From the NCBI GenBank assembly GCA_000711775.1, contig ARYC01017518.1, positions 30,324-94,323 of the forward strand: a stretch of 64,000 bases of DNA, in the 5' to 3' direction. The notes under the pieces were generated by a model. The model was given only the letters and a program-made list of their open reading frames with translations. It ran no database searches and was not told where the DNA came from. Below, one piece after another: positions 24,410 to 36,676 of this stretch. Each line of letters opens with the position of its first letter. The first letter of the stretch is position 1. Origin of the DNA: Oxytricha trifallax (taxonomy: Eukaryota; Ciliophora; Spirotrichea; Sporadotrichida; Oxytrichidae). The translations under genes and the position numbers were made by a program.

Positions 24410-25705
24410 ATGGGTATTCTGAGCAAAATAGAAAGGGATATTAGATAAGGTGACATTGAAAACAACTAATTTCAACACCTAGCATATAACACAATTGATA
24501 TCATCTAACAAAACAAAAGTTAGTGGGGAGTACACACACTAGAAATCATTACCTTCATAGCCAGGAAATTTATAAGAAAAGGGTTCTCCATAGTCAACTA
24601 GCTCTAACTACACCTAACAAGAATACAATTTGATGAAGGAAACAATTGTGAAGCAGTAAAACTCTGGACACAACAACTCTTTCAGATGCTTAGACTAGCA
24701 TCAATCAATAACAAATTCATAAAACCCCAAAAACTGCAAAAAATCCCAATAAATTTTACTAGAGCTCTAATCAACACTAGCTTAGAAAAACCAGCCTCAC
24801 CTCCAATAGATGCTGATCAGAAATCAATAAGGGGTAGTAATCATGAAAATGAAGACTACTATACAATAGATGAAGATCCCCAAATCCCTAACAGAAGCGC
24901 CAACCTCATAACAAAGAGAGTAATATACTCTGCCAATGGGGAGGAGAAGAAAAACAAAGATACGATATATATATATGACGAAGGAAGCTCGTATATAGAG
25001 AGCTTTAACGAACCCACTTACTGTATAGATTATTACACCGAAGAAAAGAAGAAAACCATTAACCACTTCTTCACATACCCAGATCCAAATTCTAATGACG
25101 TCAAATACGTCACGGAATCAAATTAATACTAAATAGGAGATTAATAAGAAATGTCAAATTAAAACTTAGTACTTAATATGGATCTCAATTAAAGTGAATA
25201 TTTATAACAAAATAATTATTATTAAACTGGATCCTATTAAGGGATGTATACCATCACCAAGGCCTAACTACAAGACAGATTCGACACAAGAGAATCATGT
25301 ATATCAATATAGATGAGTACGATCAAAAATATGATGTTTAAAGTAATCTAAAGATGCTCAAATGATATTACTGCCATATTAGTTAATCTAGACCACTAAA
25401 AACTAATTGAAATGGTCAGCATTGACAATGGACAACTGGGTGAGCACATAAAAATTAAAACTAACTCAGCGATTGAAACACTAGCCGACCTACTTGACTT
25501 TGTGAGACTATTCAACATAGATATACTCAAGAATGTTACAGCCATTGAAGCAAGCTGCATATCCGTAAGTTCCGACTACCATGACCACCTAAACAAGGTG
25601 GAAATATACGTAAAGAGGCTCTAAAAGCACGCTCACTTCCTAAAGAAAGAACTTATTTAACTAGTCAGGACCAGATGTAAAGAACCCATAGCCTAAAAAA
25701 CCTGA
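24410..25705 (+). CDS. Retroelement ORF1-like protein, 431 codons
   Basis: One uninterrupted frame from ATG 24410 (MGILSKIERDIRQGD) to TGA 25703-25705 if TAA/TAG are Gln; chance open length is about 55-60 codons, so it is certainly constrained. The protein is polar, with a helical first 110 residues (TFIARKFIRKGFSIVNQL), a Tyr/Asp/Glu-rich middle (NHENEDYYTIDEDPQ, TIYIYDEGSSYIES) and a helical end (TLADLLDFVRLFNIDILKN, DHLNKVEIYVKRLQ). The end region matches two other copies in the window (27.2-27.4 kb and 48.9-49.7 kb, minus). All three stop a short way before TTA-type tails, typical of a LINE 3' end. No zinc knuckle or reverse transcriptase was seen. The role as an ORF1 nucleic-acid-binding protein is inferred from position and repetition only. 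Confidence 0.65.
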
Positions 25706-25985
25706 AATTATCAATCAACGTCAAAAACTTTGGCACACATTTTAAGTCTAGAGACATAGGTGAGCAAATCTAAATCCTAAACCAAAGAAGAAAAGGAAAA
25801 AGAGGCAAACACTAAATGAGAAGAATGCAGAGAGGCAAAGCAAAAGGAAGAAGAAGATGAAGACTCAGTATACACGGAGAGAATCTCCGAGAACTAATTA
25901 AAAGGTCTAGTCCAATAGGATCTATCATACATATTCGATGGGGGGTCCCCAGCGACCTCAATGTTATCATTATTATTATTGTTAT
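25706..25985 (+). mobile_element. 3' end of ORF1-type retroelement with (ATT)n tail
   Basis: Downstream of the ORF, Lys/Glu-rich reading frames lead to a conserved 3' end: a block ending GGGGGGTCCCCAGCGACC, then ATTATTATTATT at 25969-25980. The same block with a TTA tail is found inverted at 48230-48300. This supports a LINE-like element inserted in plus orientation. Confidence 0.65.
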
Positions 25986-25999
25986 TACATTAATTACTA

Positions 26000-26779
26000 A
26001 TTACTTTATATAATAGTTTTAATTTAGCATTTCATGATTCATGTAAATAAAATTTGATTTCATAAATAAAGATAACAGCTAAATAATAAAATACAAATAT
26101 TTCTCTCAATAAAACTTAACGTTTTATAAGTTATTTTAATATTATATATATAATTATCTTTTGCTGATATTATTCAATAATAATACTAGTTGTATTTATT
26201 AGAACATCCCTTTCCAAAATTCTTTATTTGCATTTGCATTTGTATTTGAATAAAATATTAATTTATATTTTATAAGTTGAAGTTGTTTTGTGTAATGTAA
26301 ATAATTTGATGTTGTTCTTGGCTTGAATTTAGATGAGACTATCATGATAAATATAATTTGATACAGCCTATTATATTAATTTAATGGAAATATGGAGATG
26401 CAAAAAAATAGGATTATTTGTGTACAAGAGGTCACTGTTGCTGAAAGAAATGAAAAAAACAGAAATTAAAGAAATGATAATAAAGTTAATGCTGAGCTAA
26501 TTCCTTTCTAATTAATTCTGATATTGAGCTTGCTGAAATAAAAAAGTATTATATACAAATATATTTATTTATTAATATATGACATTAATTGCCCTTAAGA
26601 TTTCAAAAGATAAAAGTTAATCAATAAATGCCTAAAATTTAGTGGATTTAGAAAGACTTTTAGTGATTAAACAGAAATATGGAACACTGGCATTACAATA
26701 TATACTGACCATATCTTTGCTTTGTTAAATCATAATGGCATTGCAATATATATATGTTAACTGGTTTGATCTTGGCAAA
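26000..26779. other. AT-rich spacer
   Basis: AT-rich, no gene supported. Confidence 0.4.
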
Positions 26780-27740
26780 CGGAGATAAAGCGTCTGTGGA
26801 TGTAATCAATATATTCAATGAAATTGATGATATAAGAGATGTATTGTGAGTGCAACCTAACTTTATGTTCTTCTTTATTCTTAACTCCTTTGGAGCAATT
26901 GGTGTTGTTTACTACATTTAAATTAAAACTAGCATCATGAGTTTCAGAATCAGTTAATCATAGTAAAGTGGGACGCCAACCTAAACGCAATGGACGACCA
27001 CCACAAATGTAGATAAGCTAGAAACAGAGTACCATTAGAATAATGGGAACAAATGTTTGAAACCAGAGAATCAGTGATAATCCTAAAATTCAATGACCTT
27101 TCACAAGGCTATACAAAACAATTTACCAAATAGCTTCAGCAATGAGCTCAAACATAAAGTTTGAATTCAACCAACTACTCCTACTACTATAAAAAGCTGA
27201 CTTTGAATTCACAGACGACCAAGCTGTCAAGAATAAAACAAATGCAACTGAAACTAAAGGAGTCAAATCGCTAATATCAATCATACTCAAAAATAACTAA
27301 TTGAACTCCCAAGCAAATCAGGCATTTGCTATACACCTCGACCCCATATTCAACCAAGTACTTTCAGTTCAAAGTACTAACAAAACAAGCAGGATTTTTG
27401 AGAAAAGACCTAATTCAACTCATCACCACTGCTTTTAAATCTTATATACAACTTAACTTATTTTAATTTGAAATATATGAGACCTAACTTATGAGACTAC
27501 CAAAAACAAAGATGGTAGATGACCAAATCATTATTCAGAAGCCAGGAAAGAAATACAACGGCAATGGAAGTGGAAACAAGAAAGAATAAAGAAAGAACTA
27601 AAGAAAACACAAAAGAAGAAAAATAATTGAGGAGCGAAACCTCCAAAAATTAGAGGCAAGATAGGATTTATTCCTTAACACTTTATACTTGTAGGCCCTT
27701 GAGGCCTAGATGCCTGTTAATTATTATTATTATTATAATT
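26780..27740 (+). pseudogene. ORF1-type retroelement relic
   Basis: Plus-strand frames with several shifts give an ORF1-like region: FEFTDDQAVKNKTNATETKG, then a stretch with NNQLNSQANQAFAIHLDPIF that lines up with LNNHEANLLALAIDEPSM in the copy at 49 kb. The 3' end encodes ...LYLQALEAQMPVN and runs into TTATTATTATTATTATAA at 27721-27737. The final 60 bases (CTTGTAGGCCCTTGAGGCC...GATGCC) recur at 36610-36676. Decayed copy. Confidence 0.6.
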
Positions 27741-27889
27741 CTTTATATATATAAAGATAAATAGTAGAGGTGGTTATCAGAAATATGTATTTAATATTAG
27801 TTTGAAACAAGCTTCAATAATCTTCCTAGTGGGTAATAACGAAAGCTTTGAGTCGGATGTGCAATGATTGGAAATTAAAAGATTATTTA

Positions 27890-28250
27890 TATATCTTTAT
27901 ATTTATATAATGATCCCTCGATATAATAGTTTTATTAATTAAACCTACATCAAGTCACATCCTTAAGCATAAGATTATCCGAAATTTTAATAGAAAACAA
28001 AAACAGCGGGGTAGTCATTCTCTCCATTGATTACATAGACTAGGCTGATATCCTCAAAGATATAAACTAAATTATGGCTTGTGATTAAATTAAATAAGAT
28101 GCTTGCTCACTCCTCCCAAAAAGTAAACATGCTATTGGTTACAATATTGTTTTCGCTGAGAAGTATAGAGATTCAACACACTAAATGATGAATTCTTATT
28201 CTACTATATCGCTAGAGTTAAAAAGATGCTTGAAGTTACATAGGCAATGA
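27890..28250 (+). CDS. Candidate macronuclear-destined coding segment
   Basis: Open for about 120 codons to TGA 28248-28250. It reads well as protein: NLHQVTSLSIRLSEILIENK, SGVVILSIDYIDQADILKD, LLPKSKHAIGYNIVFAEKY. Alternative frames read less well. No family recognised. In a scrambled ciliate germline this could be one MDS, with flanking AT-rich DNA as internal eliminated sequence. I cannot place pointers. Confidence 0.45.
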
Positions 28251-28423
28251 CAGTCTCATTATTAACTAGAACTTCATCATGATATAAGGGGATATCATTG
28301 ATTAACTTTTAATATAATCTTACTGAAAAAATGTATAATATTTTAAATATATCAATCTTTAAAATATAAAAAATTTATAAATAATAATATATAAGATTAT
28401 GATAGCATAGCAGCTCCTGAAAT

Positions 28424-28636
28424 ATGGAATAGACTATGATGAAGAGGAGAAACTTCAAAAACAAGAAGGACTCTTAAATAATAAAACAATTCAAACAGCT
28501 GGATTAGCCTAATGAATAAGAAGATTACTTAATTGCTTAACTCCAATATCTGGATTAATAAAAGGCTCACAATAAATCTATTGATTTACTGAAAAAGAAA
28601 TACTTTCCTCAAATCAGGACCCCTAGATACTTATGA
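28424..28636 (+). CDS. Small Lys/Gln-rich ORF, candidate MDS
   Basis: ATG 28424 to TGA 28634-28636, 70 codons. Hydrophilic, with FKQLDQPNEQEDYLIAQLQ and SIDLLKKKYFPQIRTPRYL at the end. Gln is given by TAA/TAG in 9 or more positions. Could be the last coding segment of a gene continuing from 27890-28250 in another frame. Unknown function. Confidence 0.4.
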
Positions 28637-29300
28637 TAGTGTTGTTATCTTCAATCATATACATTTGTTTTGTTCTTGGTTATTTATTCTTATAACTTCT
28701 TGAAAGATGGAAATTTTAGATTAATATCACCTAAAATTTTCACATTCCCAAAAACCTATGCACTACTGCTTACATAATGCTGATGGTCTCGTTGGTAAAT
28801 ACAATAACACACTAAGTTTTAATATTAATTATATTAAACAAATTAGAATGAACAATAGTAAATAATGATTTTTTTCACTGATAACTAGACAAAAGCTAAT
28901 TACAGAAACGTGCATAGAACAATTAGATTTATATAAGACATCTTAAATAAAAAACTCATTTAATTGTTTAATATTCGATATATTAAATTGTTGACGAATC
29001 GTTCACTCAATCATAGTGACATAGTCTTATGATATTAGGAATCTTTTTTTTTCTAATGACAAATAAAGATTGTTGGAGATAATTTTAATTTATTATTGAA
29101 GTGACAATGTATTATATTTAAAATCAGGGTTCTTCTTAAAGAATTAAAGTCCAATATTTAAGATAGCTAAAAAGAACAGAAAGTAATAAGCTAAACATAA
29201 CAATTAATGGATTGCAATAATTTATATTCTCGTGGAAAGAGAATGGGAATTCCATGATTAAAAAATATTACTATTTAAAGGATTTTGAGGTTTATATGCT

Positions 29301-29564
29301 ATGATGTCAGCTGAGAAATTTTATATGAGGGTATAATTGAATAAAAATCACAATTTTCTCAACTGTATTAAAGAAAATACTAATTTTAACTCACTCATGA
29401 TAAAAGATTTTGAGGAATTCTCAGGTGAAGGTGAAAATACAATTTTTATCATGATTTTTAAAGTGTTAACTATGCCAACAACTTTTAAGAATGCCTATCT
29501 CTAGTATTTCTAATTATTCTATTATTAATTCCAATCATAGAAAATGTCTTATAACAGCACTTGA
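29301..29564 (+). CDS. Candidate coding segment, 87 codons
   Basis: Starts ATG-ATG 29301 (MMSAEKFYMRVQLNKNHNFL), contains NTNFNSLMIKDFEEFSGEGE and ends at TGA 29562-29564. Protein-like but short enough to occur by chance. No family recognised. Confidence 0.35.
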
Positions 29565-29959
29565 TATGAGTATTAAAAATACAAATTCTTCAATCTCGAG
29601 ATCTTCTATATATTTTATAATAATTTCTCTTTGATTAGGTAGAGGACTTGCGTGATCAGATAAAATTCTATGGTTAATTTAAGATCTTATATATTTTTTA
29701 ATGAACTTTTTCGCCTTTCTAATTATTCTTTTATATATCCTCTTCAGAGAAATTGCCGTATTAAAAATTAAATTTCTTCACTCTCATGATTTAATCGTAA
29801 CACGCAGGCAGAGAAATCCAAAATTTAAACTTAATTCTATTTTTTAGGATTGTAATTTTTATCAGAGTTAAAGTCAGATTTCTAAAACTTTTGCTAATTT
29901 TAAATAATATTATTATTTAAGCACTTTAAATATCAATTTATTATAAATTTATTGAATTA

Positions 29960-30265
29960 TAACTATTTAAAATTGCTTTATTGATTAAACAGAAAGTTAG
30001 CTTAAATATTTCTCCATATAACGTAGCTTCTCAAGTCTCTTTTTCTACTTTGGGAGATGAATTCCACAAGAATGTAGTTTTGAAGATTATGGCAAAACTC
30101 ACTGCGACCTTGATAGCAACTAACAATATATTCCCATTTACTTTTAGAGAAATTTGTATTTTAGCAATTAATGCATCCAGTATTTTCTTCTAAACCAAAC
30201 GATGTCCAACTCACTTATTTGGAATATCTATCCTGAAAAAAAGAGAAATGTCAAAACATAAATGA
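29960..30265 (+). CDS. Candidate coding segment
   Basis: Open frame ending at TGA 30263-30265. Reads NISPYNVASQVSFSTLGDEF, then VVLKIMAKLTATLIATNN and FPFTFREICILAINASSIFF. It lacks a clear start, as expected for an internal MDS. No family recognised. Confidence 0.4.
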
Positions 30266-30280
30266 TTATCAGTAGAGTGA

Positions 30281-31063
30281 GTATGTATTCTAGCACTTAT
30301 TGGATTTCTTACTGATTCATTTATAGTGCTTGCAATATCATTCAGATATATTATACTTTTGATAATATTGATTTATTAATGGTTTACCTTATCAAATCAG
30401 TCATTTATTATATCCATTGTAGGATTTGAGCATTTGATTTTAACATAATAAATCTTTGCTAATCCTTTGTTTATTTGCACTTACTAATGGTTGTTTAATA
30501 ATGACAGTTCTGCTTCTATTAGTCCATATTCTTTAGGTTAGTATTCTTTCATATTTTAAATGTTAAAAAAGTAAATTCAAAATTATATCTTTTAATTTAA
30601 AGATCTTCCCATCTCTCTTTACTTCCTTTATTCCCATTACTCATTCAGAGAATACATCAGGTAGTTGACAAGCACACAAGCATTAATCCATAAGATAATA
30701 AAATGCATGAATATCAACTCCAGCATTCCTAAAGGAGCTATCCGGATTATAATTTGCCACTTTTGGATTCCGAGCAAGGTGAAATCATACTCCTCAACGA
30801 TCTCTACTGGTAGTGGTAACTACGGCATAGTTCCTATTTAGTACTAATTTCCAACTGAACCTGAATCTTCTATTTAATACCTGCTAATTTCGGGTTAATA
30901 CGTTGTGATCTATACACCAGATAACACTCACATAATTCTTACTAAGCCCTCACCTAAACAATAAAATTAAATAAAACAATAAGTAAGTCTATTATATGTA
31001 AGTGAAATGGAAGCTACAGACAACACAAATATTAGGATACTGATTATTCTCCAAGGGAAATGA
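30281..31063 (+). CDS. Candidate MDS, 260-codon open frame
   Basis: Open from 30281 to TGA 31061-31063, far longer than the chance expectation and of good protein quality. The first third is hydrophobic (SFRYIILLIILIYQWF), perhaps a membrane segment; the middle has KKQIQNYIFQFKDLPISLYF and RQLTSTQALIHKIIKCMNIN; the last third reads SGNYGIVPIQYQFPTEPESS and QYVVIYTPDNTHIILTKPSP before a Gln-rich tail. The frame begins right after a TGA with no obvious ATG, which fits an MDS edge. Function unknown. It may belong to one gene with the segments at 27.9-30.3 kb. Confidence 0.55.
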
Positions 31064-31239
31064 GAAAAAAGATAAGTAAATTTCTGTAAACCAGTCTTGG
31101 TCATCAGGCGCATTTAGAGAAAATTTGAATATTTAAGTTTATGATTATTAGAAATAAAGAATTTTGGATATGTTATAATAATAATAATATGTTATAATAA
31201 AAATATCAAAAAATTAATAAAATAAAAAAAGAGAGGGAG

Positions 31240-34200
31240 ACTTAGCGGTTTAAAGATGGAAGAAAAAGCAAAATGTACTGGAAAAAGAAGGAAGCTACCC
31301 GGACACATAAAAAGTGAGGAATGCACGAAACAATAGCAGCAGAAAATGATCTAAGATTATTATGAATATTCAAAACGAACTCTAACCAATTAACTCTAAA
31401 AAGACCAAAACGCTCAAGTTAGTAATAATAATAACTACAAATACTTGAACAAATTTTCTATTCCATTTGAAAACAATCGACAGCTTCATTTCTTTCAACC
31501 ACAGTGAGAAGCTGATGGATGGGTCAGAAGAAACGAAAGATTTGCAAAGAACCAGCGAAGTATATAGAAGGGTAGAAGTAATAAACAACAAAAGACAAAT
31601 AGCAGCTCAATTTATAGAACTAAAGATATGCTTTCTAAACGTAAGAGGATGGAACTCCAAATTGGAGTAAGATTAAATGATGAGAGAAATAGAAGGAAAA
31701 AATACAGACTTCATAAGCCTCGTAGAAACGAGGTTACAAAAAATATAGGGTAATACTAATCAAAACATGACACAAACACAATTAGCAAGAAATGGAGGGA
31801 TATTAACTCTCAACAATGGGAAGTTTTAAATGAAGAAAGTAAAGACACTTAAGTAATATTTAACATGGAAAATTCTGAATGTCGAAGGTTACCCTTTACA
31901 TATAACCACCATAAACATACCGCCATATTAAAATGAGGAAATGAAGGAACTTCAGAACAGAGTCATTTACATAATCAGATCAATAAAACAAAAATGTGAC
32001 AAACAAAGACTAATAGTGATGTGAGACTTCAACTTCCACATTAGAGAGCTAAGCAAAAGACTAAGGAAAGAAGTGCTAAAAAGGAATCGATACCAGAAGG
32101 AGTGGAGACTCACACAAGAGGCTATTAACTAGATTAGATTTTCTCAAATGTAGAGACTATCTAATGGGAATTAGATCTACTTAGATTAACAGACCACAAA
32201 CTACCACAAGTAAAACTAAAGATAAAATTTCACGAAAATAATTTGAAGATGACGGATAGAGAAAAGACAATAAGGATATCAGACGTTAGAAAGTAATGTT
32301 GGAAAACGATCATAGAGGAAGGTAAAAAAATAAAAGCAGAAGACTTAGAATAACCAATAAGAAAATGTTTTGAGGATAAATTAGAAAAAACAAATCAAAA
32401 CAAAGAATTGGTACTAACAACCTCCGAAATTGGCTGTTAAGAATAACATATCAAGCAACAACAACACATACTTGGACACCAAGGAACAATGGAAAGAAGC
32501 GATTAGAGATATGGAACATTGTTTGGGAAGAAACGACCTTAAAGGTTTCTTCTACCTAGTAAAAAGATTAACAAAAAACAAAAAGTAAACACAACCAATA
32601 AAAGGATTAAGAGTGAGAGACGAAAGGGTGTAGCCTGGAGAACAAACCATGAAAATAATAGTAGAACAATACAACCAACTATTTAAGGATGACAGGAGTC
32701 AAAACGAGACGCAATTATAGGTGAAACAATGCGATGCAGCAATGATAAATGAACCAGTTACATTGGACTTCTGTAATGACACAGACGTTTTACAAAGTAT
32801 TACATAATGCAACTTCAATTAAGCAATAGGACAAGACGGGTTCGATGGAAAAAAGCTAGAAGTTAGATAAGCTTAAGAAGGTAGCTAGCAAGAAGGTAGC
32901 TGAATGGATTAACTGCGGGAAATTCCCCAAATATCTGAAAGAGGGAAGACTAGTCCTGTTGGGCAAGAACCAAGGGGAGCAGTACCTAGAAATCAACAAC
33001 ACAAGACCTATAGTAATAAACTCACACTTAAGTAAAATATTAGAAAAAGTAATAATTAACAAACTACCAGAACAAAAGAGTGAATTACTAGATTAAAAGA
33101 AAACAAAAGCACTCACCTAAATCTTATTAAACTTTTTTATCATATCAAAGATTTGAGGAGGAACAGTAAAAGTAGAGAATCATATCTATTCATAGACCTA
33201 TAAAAAGCATATGACTCTGTCTGGAAAGACAAACTATTACAAATCCTATAGAAAAGAATAAAATCTGAATAAGACAAACAATTGGTAAGATTGATTGAAG
33301 AACTTTACCAGGACGAAAAGATTGTGTATGAGAGAGAGAGGAAATAAGAGCAGAGAAAGGTGTTACCTGAGGAAGCAGACTGTCTTCGATGCTCTTCAAT
33401 ATATATCTACAAGACGCCATTTACTCTAAAAAAGACCTAAAAGCATTAATCTAATAAGGGAAATTATTAGCTTTGCGGATGATATTCTCATAAATGTAAA
33501 AAGTAAACATCAAATGATTAAAATAGTAGAGTGCTTCAAGGAAATAGAAATGACCTACAACTTAAAACTTAACCAAAAAATACTGTGTTTATGAGTGATT
33601 CTAAAGAATTCAAAGATATCGAGATGATTAAAGAAATTGCAAAACTTCGGACAAGTTAAATATCATGGGATGAACATTTAATTAGACACTAAAAACCCTA
33701 TTGAAAGGCCGTGGGATGAAATCAAAAAGTAAACTTCTTTTACCAAAGCCTCACAAGATCAAACAATGCAACGATTTGCGATACAATCATGGTCGCCTAA
33801 ATCAGATCACTCATAATATACAAATATACACCATTGGTGGCTAAGGGCTATGTAAAGCTGGAGGAGATAGATAAAATAGAGACATAGCTGAAAAGAATAG
33901 CATTCAAAACCCCCAGAAATATTCCAATAGAATAATTCGCAACATCACACAAATCAAAGATAGTGGAACTAAAGAAATAATAGAATAACTAGTTCTGAAG
34001 AGCATCAAAAAGGTAAAAAAAAGCATAGAAAAATGTTTAATGTCTAAAGAAACCAAAAACTATCTTTAGTAAAAGAAGCAAGAACTTTAGAAAAGAAAAA
34101 AACTATTCATAACAAAAATGTGATGGACAAAATGTTGGCAATAAACCAAGGAAGGACGATTCTAAGCTACGGAATGAGTCACTATTGTAATGTACACAAA

Positions 34201-34985
34201 ACTTTAGTGAATTCAACCCACATGATGAATTGCAATTTAATGAATAAAGCTGGGGATCCAAAGAGATTCAATAAAGTTTTTAGAGACCATAGCTTAATTG
34301 ATCTAAACTTCAAGACACAAATAGAAATTATTGCAAACATGGTCTGGCTAGACGAAAGATTAAGGGGACTTGAGAACAGAGAAATAACAAGATGGAAGAA
34401 TACAAGAACTAATATCCTTACAAAAGCAAACCATACCATAGTCATGACAACAGGAAGAGGAACTTCAGGGATGATGACATTGACCAGAAACACGATTCTG
34501 GTAGAAGTTAAAGGAAGTTAGATTTGAACCGTGTGGGAAGAACTAGTTCTGAATAACGGATCTCAAATTTATATGGAAATAGTCCAAGAGGAGCAAGAAG
34601 GGAGATTCAGTGAAATAATAGAGGAAGGAGCAGAAGTTGAATTATACCTATTCCCGCATTCAGAGATCGACAAAGAGAAAACTGAGAATTTAATTGGAGC
34701 AGTTAGTAAACCCAAACTAATCTAAACTCATACTAGAGATGAACCTAAGAATTCAGGGTGCACAGCAGGATAAGATGCAAATTGACCAGAAGGGAATGAT
34801 TTATGATGGTGCAAGAACTGAAGAGAAGATTAATCAGAAATATCTGAATGAAGAAGAAGGAGAGGAGCAGCAGAAAAAGTAGAATTGAATAGTAAAGAAT
34901 TAGATTTCGCTATTTATACAGCAGTGTTTATTAATTCTATATATTTATTTTACCTTAAGTTATTATCTATCTATCTATCTATCTC
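31240..34985 (+). pseudogene. LINE (non-LTR retrotransposon) relic with APE endonuclease and RT
   Basis: Plus-strand frames, much shifted, show an apurinic-endonuclease-like domain: KICFLNVRGWNSKLE (31623-31667), DFISLVETRLQK with the catalytic Glu, and IVM-TGA-DFNFH near 32020 where a stop replaces the expected Gly, then LRLTDHKLPQ. The reverse transcriptase follows: INNTRPIVINSHLSKILEK (near 33000), SYLFIDLQKAYDSVW (motif A, near 33190-33230) and SFADDILI (motif C, near 33475). C-terminal frames (34120-34725) are long and charged. The copy ends in (ATCT)n at 34968-34985. Order APE then RT with no LTRs places it among non-LTR elements. It cannot be translated as one protein. Confidence 0.8.
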
Positions 34986-35398
34986 TCTAATAAAAATAGC
35001 AATAATTGTATTTAAAAACTAATAACATATTCATGCATAATAATTACTTTTATAAATTATAATCACTTTAATTGGCACACTAGCTTTAGTTCAAATTTGC
35101 TATTATATTTAAAAAGTGTTTATTCTTTCAATTAAGAGAATAATTATAATTTTAATATTATAAGCTAATTTTGTATTCCTTTTTTCATATGCATAATTAA
35201 TTATAAATACTTATGAATTAAAGTATTTATTAATCATACTTTGAAAAACATAAGCAATTTCTCTAACTAAACATATCAGAATTATATTGTACTAGAGTTG
35301 AGTCCCTAGAGATCTTCTCTCTATCACCAAACTTTCTTAACTTGACATCAAGGATAAGCCAAAGAGGTTTACTTTCACATAAAGACTCAACTGACTGA
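34986..35398. other. AT-rich spacer
   Basis: AT-rich; the last 120 bases become less AT-rich toward the next open frame. Nothing firm. Confidence 0.4.
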
Positions 35399-35857
35399 GG
35401 CTGTGCTAAATATCACTCCAATCTGAATTTTAGATTAATCGTAGTACTGTAAGCAAAGCAGAGAGAGACTAAACATTTAAGTTTTAGAGTCCCTAACTTT
35501 CATTTAAATATGCAAACCTCTAATAAACACCTTTCAACAATTACTACTTCGTAGGAATTAAACACGGCCATTGCAAGAATTTCTACTTAGATACGTAGAG
35601 AAGAAAGATTCAATACTAATTTATATAGGGGAAACAGAGCCACTCCTTCTCAGTATGCTCAAATTATAGCATAATTGGCAGATACCCAATTATCTAACCA
35701 AAATTAAACAGAAATTATTAAGAGGTTACATAAGGAAATGTGGGCTCAGAGGAGTTTTACTAGACTAAGGTCTATCACCGCTTATCTTTCTAGTAAGTAG
35801 TAAGCAACATTCTCATTATTTGAAAAAAAGCTACTAGTTTTAGTGACAATCCAATGA
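35399..35857 (+). CDS. Candidate MDS, 152 codons
   Basis: Open to TGA 35855-35857 with an internal ATG at 35510. Reads RETKHLSFRVPNFHLNMQ, then HLSTITTSQELNTAIARIST, RFNTNLYRGNRATPSQYAQI and LHKEMWAQRSFTRLRSITAY. Even composition and few low-complexity runs make it one of the better candidates. No family recognised. Confidence 0.5.
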
Positions 35858-36042
35858 GTAATCGATCCGAAGAACCTATAGAACGGGTAAGCAGCATGCC
35901 ATTTCTAGAATAAATTGCTTTGAAGGGATAAATGACCAGCCAGACCATCATAAATGAAGGAAGAATATTTAATAAACAACTTCTACAGCTTAAGAATTCA
36001 CTTTTTGTGATTTATATAGTAGCTCAAAGCCAGTTAATATAG

Positions 36043-36069
36043 CCGACAGTTTAGAAACTCAACTGTCGG
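36043..36069. repeat. Perfect 9-bp stem hairpin
   Basis: CCGACAGTT and AACTGTCGG around a 9-nt loop, GC-rich within AT-rich DNA; TTAATA and TATTAA outside extend the symmetry. No poly-T follows directly. Could be a regulatory or terminus structure. Confidence 0.6.
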
Positions 36070-36099
36070 TTATTAATATTTAAATTAAAAATCATTTTA

Positions 36100-36599
36100 C
36101 TGATCAACGAAAATAAATTAAAAATACAAAGATTAATATTGAAGGTTTCATCGAAACTATATGTTTGCTTAAGAGCTCTTTATACCATAAATCAAGTGAA
36201 TTCAAAGTAAGCGCATGATTTACTGATAATTATTTCCACTAAATAGCACATTGATATAAAAACATTAATAAAATCATTTAAGTTTTACTTAGTTTATTTA
36301 TCAAAGTGCTTATTCTTTGAAAGACATAGAAGAGCCAAGTATCAAATAACAATTTACATTCAACCTGATAAAATATTAAATAAACTAATTAAAACGACCT
36401 CAAACTAAATAAAAATGATTTAGAGAATTGATAAATAATTAAAACTGATAAATGCTTTATAAATAACTGTTAATTAAATAATTTGCAGTATTAATCAAAT
36501 TCATATTAATTTCTTTTCGAAGTAATGTAATTTATTTATTTTTAAGTTAACCAATTCCTGATCTATTATATATTGTCAATGTTTTAACAAAAAAACTTA
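36100..36599. other. AT-rich spacer
   Basis: AT-rich, no supported feature. Confidence 0.4.
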
Positions 36600-36604
36600 A
36601 TCTT

Positions 36605-36676
36605 CACCATTAATTATTAATACACTCGTGAGTCCTTGAGACTTTGATGCCAATTAATTGTAATGTTATTATTATA
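36605..36676 (+). mobile_element. 3'-end fragment of the ORF1-type retroelement
   Basis: CACTCGTGAGTCCTTGAGAC...GATGCCAATTAATTG...TTATTATTATA matches the 3' end of the copy at 26.8-27.74 kb. It is a short 5'-truncated insertion and the next open frame begins right at its tail. Confidence 0.6.
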
